Origin: Erwinia sp. E_sp_B01_1
GTDB taxonomy: Bacteria; Pseudomonadota; Gammaproteobacteria; Enterobacterales; Enterobacteriaceae
DNA: 64,000 nucleotides
Assembly: GCF_036865545.1 (NCBI RefSeq)
Contig: NZ_CP142208.1
Span: forward strand, 2,852,001 to 2,916,000
Reading direction: 5' to 3'
The position numbers were made by a program, and so were the translations under genes. The notes beneath the pieces were generated by a model. It did not search any database. It was not told the origin of the DNA and saw only the letters and a program-made list of their open reading frames with translations. Position 1 is the first letter of the stretch. Each line of letters opens with the position of its first letter. Below are positions 44,786-53,211 of this stretch, one piece after another.

Positions 44786-45534
44786 AACGTCCCCCCTTCT
44801 CACCCGCCCTGATTTCGGGTATCGACGTCCATGATTTAACGCTGCGCTTCGGAGACAAGCCCGTTTTTGAGTCGCTGAGTTTTGCTATTCCTTCAGGGCA
44901 TTTCACCACGCTTTTAGGCGCCAGCGGCGTGGGGAAAACCAGCCTGCTGAAAATTATTGCCGGGCTGACTAAGCCAACCTCAGGCAGGGTGACAGGCAGT
45001 GATGGGCAGCCGGTTAAAGGTCGTGTGGCTTATATGGGACAGAAAGACCTGCTTTATCCCTGGCTCACCGTTGAAGAAAATATCACTCTTGCCTCAAGGT
45101 TGCAGGGCAAAAAAGCCGATCGGGAGTGGGCAGGCGACCTGCTCGAACGCGTAGGCTTAACGGGCTATGGCAACAGCCTGCCTGCGGCTTTATCCGGCGG
45201 TATGCGTCAGCGGGTTGCCCTGGCGCGAACGCTTTATCAGCGTCAGCCCATCGTTTTGATGGATGAGCCCTTTTCTGCGCTGGACGCCATCACGCGCGCT
45301 TCCATCCAGACGCTGGCGGCAGAGTTGCTGGCCGGCCATACCGTGCTGCTGATAACGCACGATCCTATGGAAGCCTGCCGGCTTAGCCACCAGCTGCTGG
45401 TGCTGTCGCCCCCACCCGGCGGCATTGATGCCAGCCATCAGATTGCCGGTCATCCCCCAAGAGCCCCCGACGATGCCAGCTTGCTGCAAAGTCAGGGTCA
45501 ACTCCTTCAGCAACTGCTCAGGGCTTCAGCATGA
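44782..45534 (+). CDS. Thiamine-precursor ABC transporter ATPase (ThiZ-like)
   Basis: A 250-residue ABC ATPase. Walker A is LLGASGVGKTSL, signature LSGGMRQRVALARTL, Walker B IVLMDEPFSALDA, and the switch His is in LLITHDP. It resembles nitrate/taurine/ThiZ-type importer ATPases. In a TPP-riboswitch operon with tenA it should drive uptake of a formyl-aminopyrimidine-type precursor. It overlaps both neighbours by ATGA. Confidence 0.9.
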   Translation: MKRPPFSPALISGIDVHDLTLRFGDKPVFESLSFAIPSGHFTTLLGASGVGKTSLLKIIAGLTKPTSGRVTGSDGQPVKGRVAYMGQKDLLYPWLTVEENITLASRLQGKKADREWAGDLLERVGLTGYGNSLPAALSGGMRQRVALARTLYQRQPIVLMDEPFSALDAITRASIQTLAAELLAGHTVLLITHDPMEACRLSHQLLVLSPPPGGIDASHQIAGHPPRAPDDASLLQSQGQLLQQLLRASA

Positions 45535-46288
45535 AAGCGATAACAGCAACCTCATGGGGTCGTGGCCTGACAGTTTTCACCGGTTTACTGGCTGTCTGGT
45601 GGCTTATCACCCGCAGCGGCATCCCCGCCTTTCTGCTTCCCTCTCCGGCCGCCGTGGCGGAGGCTTTATGGCAGGGCCGATCTTTCCTGGCGTTTCACAC
45701 GCTGATCACCGCGCTGGAAATCGCCGCAGGCCTGGTTGCCGGGATAGTGCTCGGCGCGGCGCTTGCGTTGTGTATGGTGTTTTCCCCCGTCTGCAACGCT
45801 GGCTGATGCCGCTGGTGCTGACCAGCCAGGCCATTCCGGTCTTTGCACTGGCCCCCTTACTGGTGCTGTGGTTTGGCTTCGGCATCAGCGCCAAAGTGGC
45901 GATGGCGGTGCTGGTGATCTTCTTCCCGGTCACCTCGGCCTTTTTCGATGGCCTGCGCAGGGTTAACAACGACTGGCTCGATCTGGCCCACACCATGGGG
46001 GCTTCCCGCTGGGCTTTGCTGCGCCATGTCAGGCTGATGGCAGCACTACCCTCGCTGGGTTCAGGGCTGCGGATGGCCGCTGCCGTGGCCCCAATAGGCG
46101 CGATTATTGGTGAATGGGTTGGCTCGGGAGAGGGGCTGGGCTACGTGATGCTTAATGCTAATGCGCGTATGCAGACAGATGTCTGTTTTGCTGCGCTGTT
46201 TATTCTGGTGGTGATGACCCTGATGCTCTGGCTGACGGTCGATGCCCTGCTGAAGCGCCTGATCAACTGGGCGCCCGACGATGAGTGA
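45531..46288 (+). pseudogene. ABC permease of the thiamine-precursor transporter (ThiX-like), frameshifted
   Basis: A BPD-type permease in two frames. The first frame gives MKAITATSWGRGLTVFTGLL through GAALALCMVFS, then goes off and stops at 45806-end. The second frame resumes as FPRLQRWLMPLVLTSQAIPV, including MGASRWALLRHVRLMAALPS (EAA loop) and ending LINWAPDDE. The break is at TTTT-CCCCC (45780-45788): one more T would give a continuous VFFPRLQ. It is therefore either a real frameshift or a homopolymer read error. ATPase and binding-protein genes on both sides are intact. Confidence 0.88.
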
Positions 46289-46310
46289 CAACAACAATCA
46301 AGGGATGACA

Positions 46311-47246
46311 ATGTTTAAAAAGACCCTCTGCGGGATCCTGTTTACTGCGGCGTTTGCTTCCACTGCCAATGCCACCGACAAACTGACGCTGGTCCTCGAC
46401 TGGTATATCAATCCCGATCACGCACCTATTATGGTCGCGGAGCAGATCGGCGCTTTCAAAGAGCAGGGACTTGAGGTGAAAATTGTTCCGCCTTCAGATC
46501 CTGCTCTGCCCCCAAGGCTGGTGGCCGCCGGGCAGGCCGATCTGGCGATCACCTATCAGCCCCAGCTCCACTTCTTTGCCGATCAGGGGCTGCCGCTGAT
46601 GCGGGTAGGTACGCTGATCAATTCTCCGCTGAACACGGTCATGACGCTGGATAAAAGCATCACCTCTCCGGCGGGATTAAAAGGCAAAAAAGTGGGCTAT
46701 TCGGTCAGTGGGATTGAGCAGGCCACGCTGGGCACCATGCTGAATAAGGAGCACGTCACGGTGGACCAGGTCAGGATGGTAAACGTCAATTTTCAGCTGA
46801 CCAGCGCACTGATGGCCGGTCAGGTGGATGCGGTAATCGGCGGCTACCGCAATATAGAAGCGCTTGAGCTGGAGCTGCACGGCAAGAAGCCGGTGGTTTT
46901 TAACGTGGAGGATTATGGTGTCCCCGCTTATGACGAGCTGATTATCGTCGCCAACCGTGATAAGGCGGATGCGCCAAAAATCAAAAAATTCCTCACCGCG
47001 CTGAAACAAGGCAGTGATTATCTGCACGCACATCCTCAGGAGACCTGGAATAAGTTTGCCAGCAGCCATGCGGAACTTAACACCCCGTTGAATAAAGAAG
47101 CCTGGATGAAAACCCTGCCGATGTTTGCCCGGGATCCGTCACATCTGGATAAAGCACGCTATCAGGCCTATGAGCAGTTCCTGTTTGCTAATAAGCTGAT
47201 AAAGAAAATTACGCCGGTGGATGATTACGCCACCGAGCTGAAATAA
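46311..47246 (+). CDS. Thiamine-precursor ABC binding protein (ThiY/NMT1-like)
   Basis: A 311-residue periplasmic protein with a signal peptide (MFKKTLCGILFTAAFASTAN-A). The SsuA/THI5-like domain has LTLVLDWYINPDHAPIMVAE, YQPQLHFFADQGLPLMRVGT and AVIGGYRNIEALELEL. This pattern fits ThiY, which binds formyl-aminopyrimidine. The start at 46311 (AAGGGA 5 nt upstream) puts the signal peptide at the N-terminus; earlier ATGs at 46281 and 46305 are possible. Confidence 0.9.
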   Translation: MFKKTLCGILFTAAFASTANATDKLTLVLDWYINPDHAPIMVAEQIGAFKEQGLEVKIVPPSDPALPPRLVAAGQADLAITYQPQLHFFADQGLPLMRVGTLINSPLNTVMTLDKSITSPAGLKGKKVGYSVSGIEQATLGTMLNKEHVTVDQVRMVNVNFQLTSALMAGQVDAVIGGYRNIEALELELHGKKPVVFNVEDYGVPAYDELIIVANRDKADAPKIKKFLTALKQGSDYLHAHPQETWNKFASSHAELNTPLNKEAWMKTLPMFARDPSHLDKARYQAYEQFLFANKLIKKITPVDDYATELK

Positions 47247-47515
47247 GATTTTCGGGCGCTGCACCGCATTTTCGCTCCGGGGCAGCGCTGTTAATCCTCA
47301 TCTTTATTGCTTCCGCCTCTTATTACCCCGCCAGCGGCATTAGGAATAGTCTAAAAAAACCTGCAACCCGGAAATAAGACAGCCAGACAGTGTGTCTTTC
47401 ACTGGTCATAAATCAGCCTGAATAAGCCTTATTTTTCCAGTAAGGGTTACATGAAATTTAAATGGTTTTGCACAGTTCATTCCAGTAACTGTATCGGATT
47501 GAGTGAGGGTAACGG

Positions 47516-47698
47516 CTATTTATCATAGGTAGCCCGCGAATGAAGATAGCTCATTTCAACGCCGTATAGCTGGCTGACCGGCAGCAGCGATTCTGTCAGA
47601 CGTGAAATATCCACCGGTTCTTCAGAATATGCGCTGAAGGTAGAGAAGCCCCCCAGGGCTGAAAACGACTTTTTGAGTAAGCGGATAAGGGTCTTCAT
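47516..47698 (-). CDS. Unknown 60-residue protein
   Basis: MKTLIRLLKKSFSALGGFST, then a region with Glu and Asp (SAYSEEPVDISRLTESLLPV), ending in HSRATYDK. The basic amphipathic N-terminus could touch membrane. GGAGAAC lies upstream of the ATG. It is monocistronic. I do not recognise it. Confidence 0.5.
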   Translation of the reverse strand: MKTLIRLLKKSFSALGGFSTFSAYSEEPVDISRLTESLLPVSQLYGVEMSYLHSRATYDK

Positions 47699-47998
47699 GA
47701 TGTTCTCCAGCGTTGGACCAGGACCGAAAAGCTTATGGAAACTCATTGAACCCTTTCGGCCCCGCTGAAGGAAATGCTTTGTTGTTCAAAGAGTAGCCTG
47801 AAAATGGCTAAAGCCAGACTCCTCTGATATTCACAGTGCCAGTCCCGACGATCTGCCGCCAAAACGCTGGCGGCTCAAAAGGCAGGGTATAATCCTTAAA
47901 AGCGATAAGCCCTGATTTTCTCAGCGAAAACTTATGCCATACTGAGACCCTCTGTACAGGTTTAGCCCCCCTGTTCCCACCTGCTGACGAGAAATCCC

Positions 47999-48760
47999 AT
48001 GAGCAATTTCCTCACTCCCGCCGCTGCTTACCTTAACCGCCGCAACGAATTGCTGGCGGAACGTTCTGTGGTGACGTCATCCGTGCTCATTAAGACCATT
48101 AATAAAGCCCTGCTTGCCAGCGAAATAGCCATGGCGACGTTTCACGATCTTGAAGCGTTGAAAACCCTGCAACAGCGAAAGGCGAGGCTGATCGACTGGC
48201 ATGAAAATGACAGCCAGCAGGAGTTACAAAAGTTTGAACAGGCCAGCAATCAGCTCCCGTTGGCGGATGAAGCCGATGAACAGGCTTTTCTGAGCTATCA
48301 GCGCGATTTTTCCCTGCTTGCCGCCTCGTTTTCCTGGCAGCATGCCAGCCTGCAGATGGTGCAGAATGACCTGTTCTCCACCACCTTTACGCTGTGGTTT
48401 GATACGCTGGAAGAGTTGTTTATCGCACCTGGCAGGCAGCTCCTGTTCCTGCGCATTGGTCAGATCCTGGCATTTTCCATCAGTAAAATCCCGGTGCTGG
48501 GCGATGCCATAGATGTCTACCACATGCTGGTTTCGGTGATGGAGGAGAGCAAAGAGAAAGCGGCCAGCAGCGATGACTATTTCCAGTCGCTGGAAAGTTA
48601 CGCCGAAGCTGCAAATATCTGTAGTCGGGGAATTTTGATTTTCTGTTTCACTACGGAAGCGGTGTTACGCGGGCGCAAGCTGCCATCAGAAGCGGAATTA
48701 ACGGCGAAGATCAAAGGCCATTACACCAGCGTCATTGACGGCACTCATCCCTATTTTTAA
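47999..48760 (+). CDS. Unknown 253-residue helical protein
   Basis: Starts MSNFLTPAAAYLNRRNELLA. It is predicted mostly helical, with a charged middle (QELQKFEQASNQLPLADEAD) and a moderately hydrophobic stretch near residues 145-170 (QLLFLRIGQILAFSISKIPV). It ends IKGHYTSVIDGTHPYF. It has no signal peptide or catalytic motif that I know. AGAAAT is a weak ribosome site. It is monocistronic, before the TetR gene. Confidence 0.6.
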   Translation: MSNFLTPAAAYLNRRNELLAERSVVTSSVLIKTINKALLASEIAMATFHDLEALKTLQQRKARLIDWHENDSQQELQKFEQASNQLPLADEADEQAFLSYQRDFSLLAASFSWQHASLQMVQNDLFSTTFTLWFDTLEELFIAPGRQLLFLRIGQILAFSISKIPVLGDAIDVYHMLVSVMEESKEKAASSDDYFQSLESYAEAANICSRGILIFCFTTEAVLRGRKLPSEAELTAKIKGHYTSVIDGTHPYF

Positions 48761-48951
48761 CGCTGTCCGTTTTTAATTATCCTGAAAAGATTTGTTATTG
48801 CGCGTTTGATATTTTGCTTGTCACCTCCATAACAGACTGTGCGCCCACAATGACGCTGAGTGGCCTGCTGACGAATCCTCAGCGTTTATGTGGTAATATA
48901 ATGAGTCCGGCCCACTGTCAGGGTCCTGACGGATGATATGACTGAGTTGTT

Positions 48952-49587
48952 ATGCCCGCGAATGCCAAACGAAAAAATGACCCGGAAGGGTTAAAAAAAC
49001 GCATCCTTGCAGGAGCGCTTGCCACTTTTGCCGAGTTCGGGCTACAGGGTGCCCGCATGGAACAGATCGCCGAACATGCTCAGACCACCAAGCGAATGGT
49101 GGTTTATCATTTCAGTAATAAAGAAACGCTTTATATGGAAGTGCTGGAGCAGGTGTATCAGGCTATCCGTCAGCATGAAACCGGCCTGAACCTGGCCGAA
49201 ATGCCGCCGGTGGTGGCAATGGCACGCCTGGCTGAAGCCAGCTTCGACTACCATATCTCCCATCCGGATTTTATGCGGCTGGTCTGTAGCGAAAACCTGA
49301 TGCGTGGCCGCTACATCAGTCAGTCCCCAAGGATTAAAGAGCTGAATCAGAGTGCGTTGAATGTTCTGGAGAACATTCTGGCCCGCGGTAAAGAAGCTGG
49401 CGTGTTCGACCATCAGGTGGATACCGTTGACGTGCACAGGCTGATCAGCAGCATCTGCACGCACAATGTCTCTAACCGCTATACCTTCCATACCCTGTTT
49501 GGCGGCAATGAGAGCGAGCAGCAAAGTATCGCCCGTAATCGCCAGTTGGTGGTGGATGCCACCCTGCGGTATCTGCGTCCGGTCTGA
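48952..49587 (+). CDS. TetR-family regulator
   Basis: A 211-residue protein. The N-terminal helix-turn-helix (AGALATFAEFGLQGARMEQI, AEHAQTTKRMVVYHFSNKET, LYMEVLE) is typical TetR. The C-terminal ligand domain includes FDYHISHPDFMRLVCSENLM. It lies 166 bp before the flavoprotein/GT8 pair and could control it. The ligand is unknown. Confidence 0.9.
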   Translation: MPANAKRKNDPEGLKKRILAGALATFAEFGLQGARMEQIAEHAQTTKRMVVYHFSNKETLYMEVLEQVYQAIRQHETGLNLAEMPPVVAMARLAEASFDYHISHPDFMRLVCSENLMRGRYISQSPRIKELNQSALNVLENILARGKEAGVFDHQVDTVDVHRLISSICTHNVSNRYTFHTLFGGNESEQQSIARNRQLVVDATLRYLRPV

Positions 49588-49631
49588 GTGTTTATCTGTA
49601 CAAAAAACCCAACTCATGTACAACTTTTCGC

Positions 49632-49662
49632 GCCCCGAAGGCTGTAGTTTCGGGGCTTTTCA
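49632..49662 (+). terminator. TetR gene terminator
   Basis: GCCCCGAA-GGCTGTAG-TTTCGGGGCTTTTC, between the TetR gene and the flavoprotein gene. Confidence 0.8.
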
Positions 49663-49753
49663 ACTATGCTTACCGCTTCAGAAGTAGACTTCCGAAGCGC
49701 CCTGCGTTTTTCCCCTTACTGAATTGTTATTGTCCTTATGGAAGGAGTAGTCG

Positions 49754-51133
49754 ATGACGAGCGAAATTGCCGGATATCCCCTCCGCGAACCTAAGCTGAG
49801 TGCTGACGGTAAAGTGTGGAACTGGGCGCAGAATGCGACCCTTGGAGATAAAAGTTCGGTTAAAGCCCCGACAACCGAGGCGGAGGTTCAGGCCATTGTT
49901 GCCGCCAGCCAGGGCAAAATCCGTATGATGGGCAGTAAAATGTCGCCAGGCCGGATGATTGAGACAGCCGCTAAAGGCGACACCTTACTGGACCTCAGCC
50001 AGCTACGTGGACTGCTGGATATCACTGATGATAGCGCCACCTTTGCAGGCGGTACTCCGCTGCATGAAGTGTATGAGGTGCTTTCCGGTGTGGGCAGGAT
50101 GCTTCCCGCTTCACCGGGGGTGATCGCCTCTCAGTCTCTGGCCGGTGCGCTGGCCACAGGAACTCACGGCCAGGGTTTACAGCAAAGTTCCATTGCCGAC
50201 GAAGCCTTAAGCATCCGTATGGTGCTGGCAGATGGCAGCATCGCCGAGTTCGATCGCGATCATCGCTGGTTTTCCGCCGTGCAGTTAGGTCTTGGCTCGT
50301 TAGGTGTGGTTACGCAGGTGACGTTGCGCACGCAGCCCTCTCTGGTCTACACCTGTTTTAAGAATGCGGTCACCGCCGATACGCTGGAGCAGGATCTGCT
50401 GGACTGGAACCAGAATTATGCCCTGAGCAAAGCCTGGTGGTTCCCGAATGAGAATCAGGTTCACGTCTGGGCGGCGCGTGAAGCCACCAGCGAAGAGACC
50501 CGGCTTTATCATGACAATAATGATGATCTGGTGAAGCAGGAAGAGACCAGCGATGCGATGAATCAGACGGTCGATCAGACTCTGGAGCATATGCGTAGCG
50601 ATACCAGGATCCTGGATGAAGACGGCAAGCCGTTCCGTACCGTGACCCGTTTCAAGGATTTCTCAGATGTGACCGGTGATGTGTATCAGGTCTTTTGCCG
50701 GGGCATTGCCACCCCACAAATTAACGTGGAGATTGGTATTCCTCTGGCTCGTGCGGGTGAAGTGATCCGTAAGATTAAAGCCTGGCATGCCGATACCCAG
50801 CCGCATATGCACTACCCGATTATTTTGCGCTGCACTGGCCCCTCTTCTTCATGGCTCAGCCCTTCTTATGCGCAGGACACCTGTTTCTTTGGCTTTGTGG
50901 TGTATTACGCCGAAGACGGTTCGCTGTCTGAAGAAGGTACCAGCTTCCTGCGGGCAGTTGAGGAGTTGCTGGCTGAGGAAGGTGGCAGGCCGCACTGGGG
51001 GAAATATTTTGAAGCGCCGCTGTATGACTGGGCTACGCTCTATCCACAGTGGCATGCGTTTACTGAAGTCCGTGAAGCACTGGACCCTCAACACCGATTT
51101 GAAAATGCGTTTACTGCCGCATTATTTGACTGA
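49754..51133 (+). CDS. FAD-linked aldonolactone oxidase-like protein
   Basis: A 459-residue VAO/PCMH-type flavoprotein. The FAD part has IRMMGSKMSPGRMIETAAKG, LLDITDDSATFAGGTPLHEV and SLAGALATGTHGQGLQQSSI. The C-terminal ALO domain has GGRPHWGKYF and ends LDPQHRFENAFTAALFD. The HWGK motif marks L-gulono-/D-arabinono-lactone oxidases, which make ascorbate or erythroascorbate. No substrate can be proven. GGAAGGAG lies upstream of the ATG; the GT8 gene follows 18 bp later. Confidence 0.82.
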   Translation: MTSEIAGYPLREPKLSADGKVWNWAQNATLGDKSSVKAPTTEAEVQAIVAASQGKIRMMGSKMSPGRMIETAAKGDTLLDLSQLRGLLDITDDSATFAGGTPLHEVYEVLSGVGRMLPASPGVIASQSLAGALATGTHGQGLQQSSIADEALSIRMVLADGSIAEFDRDHRWFSAVQLGLGSLGVVTQVTLRTQPSLVYTCFKNAVTADTLEQDLLDWNQNYALSKAWWFPNENQVHVWAAREATSEETRLYHDNNDDLVKQEETSDAMNQTVDQTLEHMRSDTRILDEDGKPFRTVTRFKDFSDVTGDVYQVFCRGIATPQINVEIGIPLARAGEVIRKIKAWHADTQPHMHYPIILRCTGPSSSWLSPSYAQDTCFFGFVVYYAEDGSLSEEGTSFLRAVEELLAEEGGRPHWGKYFEAPLYDWATLYPQWHAFTEVREALDPQHRFENAFTAALFD

Positions 51134-51151
51134 TTTTCAAGGAGAAAGCCA

Positions 51152-51973
51152 ATGAAGGCATGGGCTACCCTGCTGACACAGCCGGGTTATCTGGTTGGCG
51201 TTCAGGCGTTAAAGAGATCGTTAGCTAAAGTCGGCAGCGCCTGGCCGCTGGTGGTGATGGTGACGGAGAATATTGATCTTGCATCCCGTCAGACGCTGGA
51301 GAGTGAGGGGTGTTTGCTGCGTGATGTGCAGCCGATTAGCCCCAATACCAGCCTGCAAAATAATTACGCCAACGCCCGTTTTTCAGAGGTGTGGACCAAG
51401 CTGGCGGTCTGGAAGCTGACTGAGTTTGAGCGCGTGGTGTTTCTTGATGCGGATATGCTGGTTACGCAGAATATGGATGAGCTGTTTGATCTGGCGCTGG
51501 AAGAGGATCAGATTGCCGCCTGTCATGCCTGCCGGTGTAATCCGAATAAGATCCCCAGCTATCCGAAAAGCTGGCGGCCTGAGAACTGTTTTTACAGTTA
51601 CTGTCGCGGCGTGGAGCATACGGAAGAGCTGGAGGAGGTGGATAACTATCTCAATGGCGGTTTCCTGGTGCTGACGCCGAATCAGGCCGTGTTTGAAGAT
51701 ATGCTGGAGCAGCTTGCCGGGCTGGAAGATTTGTCCCGCTATTTGTTTGCCGAGCAGGATTTTCTGAATGATTATTTCCATCAGCGCTGGCAGCCGCTGC
51801 CGTACATTTATAATGCGTTAAAAACCCTGCCGTTCCAGCATGCGGCGATGTGGGATATCGAAGAGGTGAAGAATATTCACTACATTATCGATAAGCCCTG
51901 GGAGAAGCAGTTGGACAAGAGCGACAGGTATTACGCGTTGAATAAGATGTGGTGGGATATCGCGAAGAGCTGA
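51152..51973 (+). CDS. GT8 glycogenin-like glycosyltransferase
   Basis: A 273-residue retaining glycosyltransferase. It begins MKAWATLLTQPGYLVGVQAL and has ARFSEVWTKLAVWKLTEFER, the metal-binding VVFLDADMLV (DxD), NYLNGGFLVL and HYIIDKPWEKQ. This resembles eukaryotic glycogenin/galactinol-synthase-type GT8 proteins more than the bacterial LPS GT8 enzymes. AAGGAG precedes the ATG. It is in an operon with the aldonolactone oxidase, suggesting that it glycosylates a product of that enzyme. Confidence 0.82.
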   Translation: MKAWATLLTQPGYLVGVQALKRSLAKVGSAWPLVVMVTENIDLASRQTLESEGCLLRDVQPISPNTSLQNNYANARFSEVWTKLAVWKLTEFERVVFLDADMLVTQNMDELFDLALEEDQIAACHACRCNPNKIPSYPKSWRPENCFYSYCRGVEHTEELEEVDNYLNGGFLVLTPNQAVFEDMLEQLAGLEDLSRYLFAEQDFLNDYFHQRWQPLPYIYNALKTLPFQHAAMWDIEEVKNIHYIIDKPWEKQLDKSDRYYALNKMWWDIAKS

Positions 51974-52010
51974 CAGGGGCATAAAGCTTGGTAGCCTGCA
52001 TATTCTGGTG

Positions 52011-52102
52011 GAGGATCAGGGCGTGTAGCTTGCTTGCCAGGGTGTACGGTCAGGAAGAGGATCAGGGCGTGTAGCTTGCTTGCCAGGGTGTACGGTCAGG
52101 GA
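52011..52102. repeat. Tandem 46-bp direct repeat (two copies)
   Basis: Unit GAGGATCAGGGCGTGTAGCT...GTACGGTCAGG begins at 52011 and again at 52057, nearly identical. It is non-coding, after the GT8 gene and next to a large inverted repeat. Confidence 0.85.
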
Positions 52103-52200
52103 GAGGGGGCTGAACACAAAGTCGCCGTGAACCCTTCCCTGGGGGCTCTGCTGCGGCGTCCATGCCGCAGAAGCTTTGCTTATCAGCCCCCTCTCCCTTC
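52098..52200. repeat. Intergenic inverted-repeat element
   Basis: GGGAGAGGGGGCTGA (about 52098-52112) pairs with TCAGCCCCCTCTCCC (about 52186-52200). The interior carries GTCGCCGTGAACCC and GCGGCGTCCATGCCGCAG. The shape is that of an enterobacterial intergenic (RIME/MITE-like) repeat. It could also terminate the converging GT8 and phnE2 transcripts. A related TTCACGGCG motif occurs in the repeat at 54189-54285. Confidence 0.7.
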
Positions 52201-52235
52201 CCCCAACCTTCTGTGTTGGCTGTTTGTCTGTCACC

Positions 52236-53117
52236 TTACTCCTGACCAAATAGCGGAATGGCTTTGCCGGTGATGTATCTTTTGCGTAATTTTGCTGAGG
52301 CGTAGTCCATCGCCATAACAATCATGACCAGAATCAGGGTGATAAACATCACCACGTCCCAGTTCCATAAGCGCATGTTTTCGGCATACACCAGCCCCAC
52401 GCCTCCAGCCCCCACAAAGCCAAGCACTGCGGCAGAGCGGGTGTTGGATTCAATCTGATAGAGACTCAGAGCCAGAAACGCCGGGAAAGATTGCGTGAAT
52501 ATGCCGTAGCGATGTTTTTGCAGCGCATTGGCCCCAACCGCATTTAATCCGCGACTGGGCGAGCGTTCGACCGCCTCGTGTCCTTCGGCATAGAGTTTGC
52601 CCAGCAGGCCGACGTCCTGCATGACGATAGCCAGTACGCCCGCCAGCGGCCCCATGCCAACGGCGCGGACGAAAATCAGCCCCCAGATAGCCATATCGAT
52701 CCCGCGCAAAACATCCAGCAACCGCCGCACGACCAGCGCAACCGGGCGCAGCGCTTTTGCCGACATCACGTTGCGGGCTGCCAGAAACGAGACCGGCAAA
52801 GCCACCAGCGTGGCGGTGAGGGTTCCGGCAAATACGATGGCGACTGTGATAAAGATCTGGCTGAAGTAGTAAGCAAAAGGCCAGTTCGCCACATCGTGCC
52901 AGACAAACATCCGCAGGAAGTAGCGGCCAATCTGCGCGGTTCCACTGGCGAGTTGCGCCCAGGAAATGCCGAACATATTGAAGAAGAAAATGTAGTAAAG
53001 GAGGATGGCAGCCGCTATCACGCCAGTTCTTGTCAGATACTTTCGTTGGACAGCAAAAAGCTCTCTGTGCTGCGCTTTCATTTGCTGCAATGAGTCCGAG
53101 CCGGCTAGTGCGATCAT
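52236..53117 (-). CDS. phnE: Phosphonate ABC permease PhnE (second copy, PhnE2)
   Basis: A 293-residue polytopic permease. ILLYYIFFFNMFGISWAQLA, TLTATLVALPVSFLAARNVM, RRLLDVLRGIDMAIWGLIFV and GFVGAGGVGLVYAENM match PhnE proteins. With PhnE1, PhnC and PhnD it imports phosphonates. The start is placed at 53117, the third of three repeated ATGATCGCA starts; the open frame from 53189 runs through repeats. It is the last gene of phnCDE1E2. Confidence 0.88.
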   Translation of the reverse strand: MIALAGSDSLQQMKAQHRELFAVQRKYLTRTGVIAAAILLYYIFFFNMFGISWAQLASGTAQIGRYFLRMFVWHDVANWPFAYYFSQIFITVAIVFAGTLTATLVALPVSFLAARNVMSAKALRPVALVVRRLLDVLRGIDMAIWGLIFVRAVGMGPLAGVLAIVMQDVGLLGKLYAEGHEAVERSPSRGLNAVGANALQKHRYGIFTQSFPAFLALSLYQIESNTRSAAVLGFVGAGGVGLVYAENMRLWNWDVVMFITLILVMIVMAMDYASAKLRKRYITGKAIPLFGQE

Positions 53118-53211
53118 GCTGTTTTCCCCTGCGGCAATGAGTCCGGACTGGCTAATGCGATCATGTTGCTTTCCCCTGCGGCAATGCATCTGAACAGGCT
53201 AATGCGATCAT
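53071..53211 (-). repeat. Three 47-bp units joining phnE1 to phnE2, each a coupled mini-ORF
   Basis: Reverse-strand units start at ATG 53211, 53164 and 53117, each beginning ATGATCGCA(T/C)TAGCC. The first two encode 16-residue peptides (MIALACSDALPQGKAT and MIALASPDSLPQGKTA) whose TGA overlaps the next ATG. The phnE1 stop overlaps the first ATG in the same way. The third unit opens phnE2 (MIALAGSDSLQQMK). The GGGGAAAACAGC before each ATG resembles the end of phnE1. Confidence 0.85.
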
